Positions 56,052-64,000 of a DNA stretch of 64,000 bases are shown here, piece after piece. This DNA is from Sweltsa coloradensis (taxonomy: Eukaryota; Arthropoda; Insecta; Plecoptera; Chloroperlidae), in assembly GCA_024449915.1 (NCBI GenBank), contig JAMZAV010000899.1:124001-188000 (forward strand), written 5' to 3'. The position numbers and the translations under genes were made by a program. The notes beneath the pieces were generated by a model, which saw only the letters and a program-made list of their open reading frames with translations, was not told the DNA's origin and made no database searches. How positions within the stretch are numbered: the stretch's first letter is position 1; every line of letters begins with the position of its first letter.

Positions 56052-56119
56052 CATCATTATGGACGTAATCTGCTGCCACGTCCAACGCTGCATTGAAGAT
56101 AGGTCTCTTCATCTTCAGT
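56052..56119 (-). CDS. Exon-like segment B, 3' part (split by LINE 2)
   Basis: On the minus strand this part ends at AATGAT|GTAGGT, a good donor. It reads KMKRPIFNAALDVAADYVHND in the frame that is also open in copy A (59646-59755). Compared with copy A it has six extra bases, so the frame is kept. The 5' part of the same exon is at 58304-58358, beyond the LINE. Confidence 0.5.
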
Positions 56120-56142
56120 CATAGTCATAGTCATAGTCATTT
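56119..56142 (-). repeat. LINE 2 3' tail, TGACTA repeats
   Basis: Three to four TAGTCA units (plus strand) directly follow AATAAAA on the minus strand, as at the end of LINE 1. Confidence 0.75.
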
Positions 56143-58303
56143 TATTAGTCTCTTTAAAATTCTTTTGGTATACATAGTATATTAGAACATTCGAGTTGTC
56201 AAGTTTCATATTATATATATTATACAGCAGTTAAATAGGGTGTAAGATAAAAGATAAGCTACAATTATTTGTTGGACACTTGGGCCCAATTCGTTAAATA
56301 GTTAATAGGTTACACAAAACAAAACATATATAGCCTATCACATGTCCAGATATAAAAATACAATATACACATTGCATGGCAAAAATATAAAAACATAGTT
56401 TAAGATAGACAGAATATCAAATAACATTAAGGTGCGGTAGAAAATCAATTATGTACAATACATCAGTCAACTAAACAGTAGAATTCAGCAGGATGTATAT
56501 TCTTGCACTGTATAGTAACATTTATCCAGAAGAAATTCTTTAAGTTTACTTTTAAACCGGTCTACGTCTCTTATTTCCTTTAACCCCTCAGGCAAGCAAT
56601 TGTACAGTTTTATTCCCTCACAAGCAAGACCTTTCTGGCGCATTGTCAAGTTACATTGTTGTATCCGTAATTGGTTCTTGTTTCTTGTATTAAGGTGGTG
56701 AGCATCCGAGTTCTTTTTGAATTGTTCTAAATTACAGTGTACAAAAGTAATGACTTCATAAATGTATGTGCAAGGCATAGGGAGAATTTTTAATTTCTTA
56801 AATAAAGGTTTACAGCTGTCTCTGAAACCAGCCTTGGCCACTATACGCACTGCCTTTTTTTGTAGCAAGAATACTTTATGTTTATCTGTAGAATTTCCCC
56901 ATATTGCTATTCCATATGACATAACGGAATGGAAATAAGAGAAGTATACAGATTTGCTAGTTTTTTCATCCAAGAGAGTGCCCAATTTCCTTAGAAGAAA
57001 GCAAGCCGAACTAAGCCTAGGAACTATTTTTGCAATGTGAGCTTTCCAGTTCATGTTCTCGTCCAAGGTAAGACCCAGAAATTCAGCTGTACAAGTAGGA
57101 GTTAGTAAATCTGCCCTATTCTGGTCAGCAATGCTAAGAGTCCCTTTACTAAATATTTCCAAACTCAATGGCTTAGATACACCTGTATGGAAGTTTATCA
57201 ATTTGGTTTTGTCATGATTAAGTCCCAATTCATTGACATCAAACCATTCATTATTCTCTACAATTACTGAGTTCGCTAATAGCTCCAGATCCTTCCAGTT
57301 CTCATGTGTAAGCAGTTCACTGGTATCGTCTGCAAATTGGACGACACAGTCAGAACTTATATTAGTCGGCAAGTCATTTATGTCTATGAGAAACATGGTT
57401 GGGCCAAGAATGGAGCCTTGTGGGACCCCAGTTTCTATTTTCCCCCAGTTTGAACGAATAGTTTGTATACGATTGACCTGCAAATTAGTATTTATTATTT
57501 CAACGCATTGTTGCCTATTATTAAGGTATGACTCGAACCATTTGAGTGGTATTTCCCTTATCCCATACACATGGAGTTTTTGGAGGAGGGTCTTGTGATT
57601 CACAGTATCAAAAGCTTTAGACAGGTCGAAGAATAGTCCTATCACTTTATCCTTTTTATCTAAAGCTTCCAATATTTTTTCAGTTAAAGTGAACGCTGCC
57701 GTTATCGTAGACTTCCCTTTTCTAAATCCATTTTGGTTATCCGTTATTATATTATTTTCTACGATATAGTTATTTAATCTTACATGCATTACTTTCTCTA
57801 GTATTTTAGAGAAGATGGGCAGCAGGGATATTGGTCGATAGTTTGCAGTTATTTTCTTATTACCCTTTTTATAAATGGGAATAACTTTTGCATATTTAAG
57901 CCATTGAGGGAAAATACCAGTTTCTAGCGACGTATTACATATTTTTGTGAGTGGCAATGTAATTAGATTGGTTACCGATTTTATTACTTTCGCACTAAGT
58001 CCATAAATATCAGTAGACGTAGTATTTTTTATGCTATTTATTATTTGGCCTATCTCCCGTCTAGATGTGGGTTTTGAGAGCAACGATTGACTTGAGAAGT
58101 TCCGTGAAATATTTCCCATTTTATGCAGTGCATTTTCAGTCCTATTTCCCTTTTCACCCACCGTCAATATGTTATGTGCTACTTTAATAAAATTATTGTT
58201 AAAAATATTTGCTATTTGAAACGAGTTGGTTATCAAGTTGCCATTTTGCTCCAGCTCTATATTCCTTAGAGGAGGAGGTAATTTTCCCGATTCCCCTTTA
58301 ATT
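56120..58303 (-). mobile_element. LINE 2, 5'-truncated, with intact RT frame
   Basis: The element ends at the left in AATAAAATGACTATGACTA-type repeats, a 3' microsatellite tail. Its 5' edge is around 58303. The second copy of the host sequence (59646-59755) has no LINE, and its order (CTCTCCATCTTCTTCTCTC) gives the empty site. Length is about 2.18 kb. The endonuclease part is missing. Confidence 0.88.
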
Positions 58304-58305
58304 CT
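56485..58305 (-). CDS. LINE 2 reverse transcriptase (open, truncated ORF2)
   Basis: A 606-codon stretch of LINE origin is open to the TGA at 56485. In the longer frame starting at 58461 the blocks are: KVIPIYKKGNKK (192-203), YRPISLLPIFSKILEKV (208-224), GFRKGKST (245-252), FFDLSKAFDTVNH (277-289), GVPQGSILGPTMF (345-357), catalytic FADD (376-379), LGLNHDKTK and, further on, FLGLTLDENMNWKAHI and IWGNS near the C-terminus. This is the RT of a CR1/Jockey-type LINE, acting in target-primed reverse transcription. There is no LINE start codon; residues 1-52 come from flanking host sequence. Absence of stops suggests a fairly recent insertion. Confidence 0.9.
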   Translation of the reverse strand, partial: RIKGESGKLPPPLRNIELEQNGNLITNSFQIANIFNNNFIKVAHNILTVGEKGNRTENALHKMGNISRNFSSQSLLSKPTSRREIGQIINSIKNTTSTDIYGLSAKVIKSVTNLITLPLTKICNTSLETGIFPQWLKYAKVIPIYKKGNKKITANYRPISLLPIFSKILEKVMHVRLNNYIVENNIITDNQNGFRKGKSTITAAFTLTEKILEALDKKDKVIGLFFDLSKAFDTVNHKTLLQKLHVYGIREIPLKWFESYLNNRQQCVEIINTNLQVNRIQTIRSNWGKIETGVPQGSILGPTMFLIDINDLPTNISSDCVVQFADDTSELLTHENWKDLELLANSVIVENNEWFDVNELGLNHDKTKLINFHTGVSKPLSLEIFSKGTLSIADQNRADLLTPTCTAEFLGLTLDENMNWKAHIAKIVPRLSSACFLLRKLGTLLDEKTSKSVYFSYFHSVMSYGIAIWGNSTDKHKVFLLQKKAVRIVAKAGFRDSCKPLFKKLKILPMPCTYIYEVITFVHCNLEQFKKNSDAHHLNTRNKNQLRIQQCNLTMRQKGLACEGIKLYNCLPEGLKEIRDVDRFKSKLKEFLLDKCYYTVQEYTSC

Positions 58306-58358
58306 CTCTTCTTCTGCCGCCACTCTACCCCTTCCGCCACGGTCCAGTCTTCTCCTCG
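58304..58358 (-). CDS. Exon-like segment B, 5' part
   Basis: On the minus strand it starts after TTGTTACAG and reads RRRLDRGGRGRVAAEEE before the LINE junction. The same acceptor and an almost identical sequence begin copy A. The reading frame continues without a stop into the LINE RT frame. Confidence 0.5.
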
Positions 58359-58673
58359 CTGTAACAATATTCATAATATAAATAAAAATAATATTCAACG
58401 CTCTAGGCATAGGCGGAGGCCTATCACATCCCACCTTCTTTGCAGGCCAACATAACGTCAAGTGATTTAAACAAGAAGCAAAGATGATACAGATAGTAGT
58501 GCTTTTTGATTTTCCCCTAGTTCAGAGTTCTTACACCGAGCAGCACTGTAGCTCAAGCAGGAGCGTAAGCCCTTGCGGGGGAGGTAGAGCCCCTTGCCGA
58601 TGAAGGCGCGACTGCCTACTCAGCCACTAAGATAGGCTTCAGGTACAGCCGTGAACATACCTACGAAAACGCT
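58359..58673. other. Intron-like flank and unassigned sequence
   Basis: 58359-58420 matches 59756-59815 (intron side of the duplicated exon). The rest is not recognised; a GTAGCTCAAGCAGGAG motif at 58550 is weakly A-box-like. Confidence 0.4.
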
Positions 58674-59068
58674 TAAGTCTCGTCGCGTTGTTGAGCGAGC
58701 ACCGGTACATGCAACACGACCCGAGTACGACATTCCCATAATGTTGCATACCAATAAGTCTTTAAGGTCTTGACCGATTTAGCTGAAAATTTGAAAAATA
58801 GGAGAGAATGTTGTACTTATTGACCCTGCAAAATTTCATAACGATCGGAACATTTTTTTTATTTTTATAACCAACGATCGGATTTTGTTCAAAAACTATA
58901 CAGCAACCCGCATAGGTGGTATGTAGGGCCCTACATGTGTGCAAAATTTCAGGTCGATCAGAGAAACGGTGCGACCTGTACCAAAGCAGTAACAAAAAAA
59001 AAGAAAAAAAAAGAAAAGAAAAAGACATTCGAGCCATAAGAGTCAAGTGGAGACGCTCGCTACCCTCG
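58674..59068 (+). mobile_element. Family A relative with TTGAGCGAG ends
   Basis: The left edge GAAAACGCTTAAGTCTCGTC is followed by GCGTTGTTGAGCGAGC; the right edge is ACCCTCGCTCAATT, the inverse. Inside are AAAATTTCATAACGATCGG and AAATTTCAGGTCGATCAG modules, the counterparts of the ATTTTCATCAAGATCG modules of family A, and an A-rich stretch near the 3' end. It is a diverged subfamily. Confidence 0.6.
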
Positions 59069-59640
59069 CTCAATTAAATCAAGAGGTCTGGAAGATACCT
59101 CTTTCGCCAACATCGCGTGCCGCGTGGTCAACTCCCTGTGCACTTGTTTTGTATCACCTTGTGAACTGCATTATCGATCGATGGAAGCCCTCTAGACTAT
59201 TTGATGTTATTAATATTATTTAGGGGGCTTTGAAAGATCAACAAAATTGTCAGTAGGTATCTAGAAGGCAGTCAAGTGTCATTGTAGCAGCCTCGCGCGT
59301 CAAGGCCGTTCGAGTGCTTGATAATCAGCTAGTGAGGAAGGACAGATAGCTGGCTACGTCATCACGGGCTCCGTGGAAATAGAGCGCACAAGAAATGGTG
59401 TGTAGAATTACCGGTACCATTTTTGCGGGAAAACGGCAGATAAATGTGTCCGTGAAGTACACTGCATTGTATTTTAACAGAACTTGAAAAAATGGAACCG
59501 GTTTGAAAAGTAGGAATCGGATCGCTATATAAAACCGGTTTGGAACCGGTTTCCGGATACCCGATGTCATCACTTTTATTGATGTTCAATTCAATACACA
59601 AATAAAACTATTGAAGCCTAGGCCTACAAAAATAAAATAA
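59069..59640. other. No gene supported
   Basis: GGTACC-like GGAACCGGTTT motifs recur at 59495-59550. Two overlapping minus frames are without domain. Confidence 0.4.
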
Positions 59641-59645
59641 CTTAC

Positions 59646-59755
59646 ATCATTATGGACGTCATCTCTTGCCAAGTCGGCATTGAAGATAGGCCTCTCCATC
59701 TTCTTCTCTCCTGCCGCCGCGCTTCCTCTTCCGCCACGGTCCAGTCTTCTCCTCG
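59646..59755 (-). CDS. Exon-like segment A (intact copy of the duplicated exon)
   Basis: On the minus strand the 110-base segment lies between TTTTTATTTGTTACAG (acceptor) and GAT|GTAAGT (consensus donor). One frame is open in full: RRRLDRGGRGSAAAGEKK, then MERPIFNADLARDDVHND. The same frame is open in copy B, and the only length difference is six bases, which points to coding constraint. Flanking intron-like sequence is also duplicated (about 59575-59820 versus 55985-56119 plus 58304-58420). No protein family is recognised; the N-terminal part is Arg/Gly-rich. A second frame is also open across copy A, so the choice rests on the comparison. Confidence 0.5.
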
Positions 59756-59829
59756 CTGTAACAAATAAAAATAATATTTAACTCTCTAGGCCTATCACTA
59801 GGGGTCCAGGAAAGATATTTTTTGAATTG

Positions 59830-60332
59830 AAAAATTATGCTCAATGAAATTAAAATTGTGCTTTTTTTTAAAAAAATAACATCACCAAATACACATTTTT
59901 TGGGCGTTGAAATTGCCAAGTGAAACAATCGATTCTGGCACAATCGATATAGGCCTATTCAAACAAAATTCATGGAGGCGTGGTTCGTTTGGACCAATGG
60001 CAAACGATGTGCGAAGATTCGACTTGGTTTATCGATTTTGGCTTGATAGTTGATAAGTCTAAATCATTTAAGTTTTCATCCCGTAGGTAGAGACACTACA
60101 CTACTAAACATTTTCAAAATGGTCGTTTTTCAGTGGGAAAATGTCACTCAATGAATGGTCGGCGTGTTTTTCCGCTATAAATACCAATAAATGGTTAATT
60201 TTGCTGATTGAACGGTAAAAATGATAAAAAGCATTTTATTTTTCGTGTTTTCATGCAAAAATGGAAAATTTCGCCTTTTGGTGCATTTTCAAATTGCGTT
60301 TTTTTTATATTATCATAGCCCATGAAATCTAA
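59830..60332. other. No gene seen
   Basis: AT-rich; no recognised element. Confidence 0.5.
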
Positions 60333-60930
60333 AGTGCTGCGCACAATTGGCATAGCATAAACGTAGCGCAACGTAAGTGCAACACAAGGAAAAAGGCGTG
60401 CACAATTGTCAAAATGGAAGCGTGGCGTAAAGAAACTACAAGGCTGTGCAAAGTTTTAGAAGGCTCGTGATCAGATGACTGCACGTCGACTTTGCGTTAG
60501 ACATTTCATCTTTGAAACCATTTGCAGTATTATCATAGAGATATTGCCCAACATACATAATTAACAGCTCGTTGCTAGAAGTCGACTCAATTCCATACTC
60601 AATAATAACGTCGTCTTCTGTGAGTTTGTCCATGATTAATAATTTTGACATTGACACAAACAACAATGGTTGTGGATTTGATTTAACTGAAAATGGGAGT
60701 TTGTGTTGAGTGGTGTTGTTTCTGGATTCCTATTGGTCAATCATAACTGAACGCAAGCGCAAGAAATATAAAATATAGGCCTACCGGTACTCATCTCTTG
60801 GGCTGCACTTCCGCGCCTATGCTATGTTTAGCTTACAAGAATTGGGTGTTCAAGCAGCCAGGTGCACTTGTTTATATTTCTTACGTTGCGCTTGCGTTGC
60901 GCTTATGCTATGCCAATTGTGCGCAGCACT
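60333..60930. mobile_element. 598-bp PIF/Harbinger-like element
   Basis: Ends AGTGCTGCGCACAATTGGCA and its inverse continue for about 46 bases on each side (through ATAGCATAA and CGCAACGTAAG). TAA lies at 60330-60332 and 60931-60933, the 3-base target duplication of PIF/Harbinger elements. The interior contains one short ORF on the minus strand but no full transposase, so it is non-autonomous or internally deleted. Confidence 0.75.
60436..60666 (-). CDS. Short ORF inside the Harbinger-like element
   Basis: A 76-codon frame with three N-terminal Met (MSKLLIMDKLTEDDVIIEYG...) has an acidic start, a coding-like composition and ends LLKLCTAL. It could be the N-terminal piece of a Harbinger protein left after internal deletion. 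I see no catalytic or Myb-like motif, so the function is open. Confidence 0.35.
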   Translation of the reverse strand: MLFVSMSKLLIMDKLTEDDVIIEYGIESTSSNELLIMYVGQYLYDNTANGFKDEMSNAKSTCSHLITSLLKLCTAL

Positions 60931-61014
60931 TAAAGAAAAGTATGTTTTAGGTAGCCTATTTTTAAGACATTTAGGCCTAGGCAGGCCTAATTTTTTTTTT
61001 TACATTTTTGACTT

Positions 61015-61165
61015 AAAATACTCTACCTACAAAACCATTAACGTCGCTATTTTAAATAAACAAAAGCTCAAAAGGACTTTCGTTTAAAATAGTGACGTTA
61101 AAGGTTTTGAAGTTTTTTTTTGTTTAGGCCTAAAATAGTGACGTTAAAGGTTTTGAAGGTATTTT
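61015..61165. repeat. Foldback related to 9795-9912
   Basis: AAACCATTAACGTCGCTATT is inverted as AATAGTGACGTTAAAGGTTTTG at about 61085, which is then repeated directly at 61125. The same sequence order surrounds the 9.8-kb foldback, so both may belong to element H. Confidence 0.65.
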
Positions 61166-61328
61166 TGTTTTTTGGGATGTTTTGTAAGGTTACTTGCAGT
61201 GACGGTGGCGGTGCTCAATTCTCGGTATGATCGGCCGGAAGGCGCGTCACTCGTCAACTAACTTTTGTTTATAAAACAGCATGATATGAAACTTGCGAGT
61301 GCATTTTTTATAAAGGCTTACAACTGCA

Positions 61329-62948
61329 ATTATAAAAGGCTGTGTCTCCTACCAGGCGCGGACTGGGTCGAAAAGGCCCGGGATGCTGGCATGTAGTAGA
61401 GCCTGTATGAGGTTGCGTAGTAAAGCAGGAGGCAATTTCGCCGAAGGCGAAAATTTTTGGGTGGATTCGTTATGGCCTAAAACGCTATTTTAGGACGCGA
61501 TTAATAGGCGCCAACGAAGTAACACTACCCGAGCTCGCAATTCAAATCTCGCGAGAATTATATTTGAGGAAGCCTTACAACCAATAATGTAACTCGCAAG
61601 TACCAAATTGACACTCACAAAATGCGAGCTTGGGGGATGAGTGTATACTTATACTTGACATTTTGATTGAATCATGCATAACTTTCTAATAATAATGTGT
61701 AAGCGTAAGCTGTAACCTATAATGAGACGATTCACGGTACTTCTTCTACATCTCCTAGCCGGCGCCGGCTGCCCCCCTCCCCCCACCCCAACCAACGCCA
61801 TCCCCTTGCTAGTTGGAACTGGCAAACCAAAACCAAAATACTTGCAATCACATCGAAATTTCTTCTCGTAGCGCAACGGCGAGAAAGTCAATTAGCTATA
61901 CATGATAGTCACTAGTTCCTACTGAAAACTGAAAAGTGAGAACACTGAATAACCATTCTCTTTTGAAGAGCTGCCTAAGGCACCCCATGAGTCGTAGTTA
62001 ATATTATCTAATGTATTTTGTTCGGCAACTCTTTTTCGCAGTAAACAAACATACAATCATATACATTTTGTCTGAAACTGAAAGTGTAGTGTGTACAAAT
62101 GTTCCACAGGGGCCCGGAATGTCAAAAGCCCGGGGTGCGATCACACCCCAGCACCCCCTGCCAGTCCGCGCCTGTCTCCTACCAACCCCCCCTGGCAGCA
62201 GTGAGGCCCACTGCGTGCACTGCTGCCAACCCCACTACAAGCGAACCTAGTGTGAGAAGGTTGCAACTTCAGTTTAATTGGTACACCCCCCCCCCCCCCT
62301 GGCAGCAGTGTTGTCTAGTACCGTGCCCTGCTGCCAATCCCCCTGCCTACCTCATTTAGGCCCTGTTTAGGCCTGTAGCGGGAATGGTATTCGTCCGACT
62401 TGCAAGTAGTAGGGCCCATTGTTTAGTTTGGGTCTGTATTAATACGAGGAATTGAAATTTGACGACCTGGCCACCCTCCCTGGCAGAGAAATGATACCGT
62501 GTACTGCTGCCAACCCCCCCAACCCCCTGCCTACCTCGTTTAGGCCTGTAGCGGGAATGGTGGGGGGGGGGAGAGGGTTGGCAACAGTACACGGTACGGT
62601 ATCATTTCTCTGCCAGGGAGGGTGGCCAGGTCGTCAAATTTCAATTCCTCGTATTAATACAGACCTAAACTAAACAATGGGCCCTACTACTTGCCAGTCG
62701 GACGAATACCATTCCCACTACAGGCCTAAACAGGGCCTAAATGAGGTAGGCAGGGGGGATTGGCAGCAGGGCACGGTACTAGACAACACTGCTGCCAGGG
62801 GTGTACCAGGGTGTACCAGGGTGTACCAATTAAACTGAAACTTTGCAACCTTCTCACACTAGGTTCGCTAGTAGTGGGGTTGGCAGCAGTGCACGCAGTG
62901 GGCCTCACTGCTGCCAGGGGGGGTTGGTAGGAGGGACAGCCATTATAA
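61329..62948. mobile_element. Foldback element (~800 bp) split by an insertion
   Basis: 62174-62937 is a palindrome with arms of about 375 bases meeting near 62555. The outermost 25 bases of its left arm (ATAAAAGGCTGTGTCTCCTACC) lie before the insertion, at 61331-61353, and pair with GGTAGGAGGGACAGCCATTAT at 62925-62945. Arms contain internal GGCAGCAGTG/CACTGCTGCC hairpins, a C-run and GTGTACCAGG repeats (three, right arm only). No genes; overlapping ORFs mirror each other. Confidence 0.82.
61354..62173. mobile_element. 820-bp TIR element with 10-bp target duplication
   Basis: The ends AGGCGCGGACTGG and CCAGTCCGCGCCT are perfect 13-base inverted repeats; AAGGCCCGGGATGC-like sequence follows on both sides. 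GTCTCCTACC flanks it at 61344-61353 and 62174-62183. The duplication length fits Mutator-like elements better than hAT (8) but the class is not certain. No transposase domain was recognised. Confidence 0.8.
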
Positions 62949-62959
62949 AATGTAAATCA

Positions 62960-63055
62960 TTTACAGTGGTTTTTCGTAGTTTCATTTCTAATGAAAAAAA
63001 TCAGTGTTAAAAAGTTGACTGACCCCAACCGAAAGAGTGCCTCTAAGTATTTGGC
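62960..63055 (+). repeat. Sequence related to the right end of element H
   Basis: CAGTGTTAAAAA, then GACCCCAACCGAAAGAGTGCC, follows the order at 10890-10932 (CAGTGTTAAAAAACTGG, CCAACAACAGAAGTGCC). Together with 61015-61165 it suggests a second, heavily interrupted copy of that element. Confidence 0.45.
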
Positions 63056-64000
63056 ACCAAAAAGCACACTAGCGCGGCCCTGTTGGCGGAACGCAGAACC
63101 CTAGCAGTAGTGATCACTCAGGTAGCCACAGCGGCAAATAACGTGGAAGAACGTGTAGATGTAACTAAAAAGTTGAGTTTTCGGCGTGATACGTTTTGTT
63201 TACGGATGTTGAACGTTAGAAATAAAATAAAGAAATATTTGTGCTATGGTTATCACAAGAAAACAAATTTTAAATGAAAGAATGGGGCCTGTAGGCTGTA
63301 AGTGCACCATAAAGTGGACACCTGACGCAAGGGTTATGTCTCAAATGGTTAAGCATTGGCCTACATTTCTCTTTTAAAATACAACTCTTTACACTTAAAT
63401 AACAACTTTTAAATAATCGTGATCTCAATTTAAATTTTGGTTGGGCCTACTCTTAAAAAAAACATTATTCTTACATTAAGGCCTAAGTCCAGGGATGAAG
63501 TCCGCCAAAACATATTGTCAGAAGACAGTATGGTGTCACCCACTGAGTTTTCCCGTTGTGTTTGATGGATTTATTATTTATTTATGTTCATTTTTTTATA
63601 ATTATACTTATTGTTTTTTGCCCGTCACCGACACTCATATTAAATCGCGTCTTACAATTTCAGACAACAATTTTAATTCATGCTTATGCCAATAGGCTAT
63701 CACACCGTTCCCAATTGTTACACATACAGGCCTACATAGCACATAGGCCTAGGCCTACATTCAATTTGTTTCGTATGTGATGGGCTACCTCAAAATTACT
63801 ACACTGTAGTGCCTTTTTATCAACAACAAAAAAGGTGGGCCTATGTATAGTAATAAATTCGGAAAAATCGTTTTCAATGAATATTTTTCATAATAAATAC
63901 CAATTTCTGCAACCAAGTATTTTTAGAAGTTTCGTCATGTTCTGAATTTAGCACACTTTGTCGATGATTACAAATTGACAACATCCCGTCCTCAGAATAT
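63056..64000. other. No gene supported
   Basis: A 64-codon plus frame at 63083-63277 lacks ATG, domain and splice context. TAGGCCTA motifs recur near 63730-63760. Confidence 0.45.

Noticed and set aside
62011..62908. Several Pro/Ala-rich frames on both strands
   Set aside because: They mirror each other across the foldback arms and are not independent genes.

Overview
The window looks like non-coding, transposon-rich DNA from an animal, most likely an arthropod and possibly an insect. The evidence is: AT-rich sequence with no dense open frames; decayed non-LTR retrotransposons of invertebrate type; hAT, PIF/Harbinger-like and long inverted-repeat (foldback) elements with target duplications; many tRNA-like promoter boxes of SINE type; and intron-style splice signals. 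The palindrome TAGGCCTA is scattered through much of it. No species can be named from sequence alone; a hemipteran or other insect is a guess from the style of the reverse transcriptases and the THAP domain. There is no bacterial-type operon, no CRISPR array and no rRNA gene.

Layout. 1-5 kb: unassigned DNA with a small hairpin MITE and SINE-like boxes. 5.4-8.6 kb: a long inverted repeat carrying a decayed, minus-strand LINE. 8.9-9.24 kb: a CpG-rich promoter-like stretch followed by a broken THAP zinc-finger reading frame. 9.55-10.9 kb: an element with 48-bp terminal inverted repeats carrying a nested copy of the repeat called family A here. 11.3-11.6 kb: a compact promoter (CRE, CCAAT, E2F-like) in front of a probable first coding exon on the minus strand, the best host-gene signal. 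12.2-18.6 kb: TIR elements, foldbacks and an intact 301-bp hAT MITE. 18.95-20.5 kb: an unexplained CpG-rich region resembling a 5' leader or LTR. 21-26 kb: family A ends and a LINE split by a family A copy that itself carries a retroposed fragment. 27 kb: a tRNA-Thr(TGT)-like gene. 28-35 kb: paired repeats, long-TIR elements, a TAGGCCTA-rich tract and a 623-bp near-perfect foldback flanked by TTAA. 35.4 kb: an exon-like segment with an internal 15-residue repeat. 36-46 kb: foldbacks, a MITE, and fragments of a LINE with endonuclease, RT and C-terminal domains on the minus strand. 47.8-54 kb: foldbacks and three hAT-like elements, one with a BED-finger remnant. 54.5-64 kb: a hAT inside a LINE 3' end; two homologous exon-like segments, one split by a LINE with an open 606-codon RT frame; a Harbinger-like element; and a foldback split by an 820-bp TIR element.

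How it fits together. Most genes here belong to mobile elements. Their nesting gives relative ages: several insertions can be dated because the target duplication or an empty-site copy is present in the same window. Host gene content is limited to exon candidates at 11.3 kb (-), 35.4 kb (+), 48.5 kb (+, weak), 56/58.3 kb and 59.7 kb (-), plus the THAP frame at 9.1 kb (+). None can be joined into a full gene from this window.
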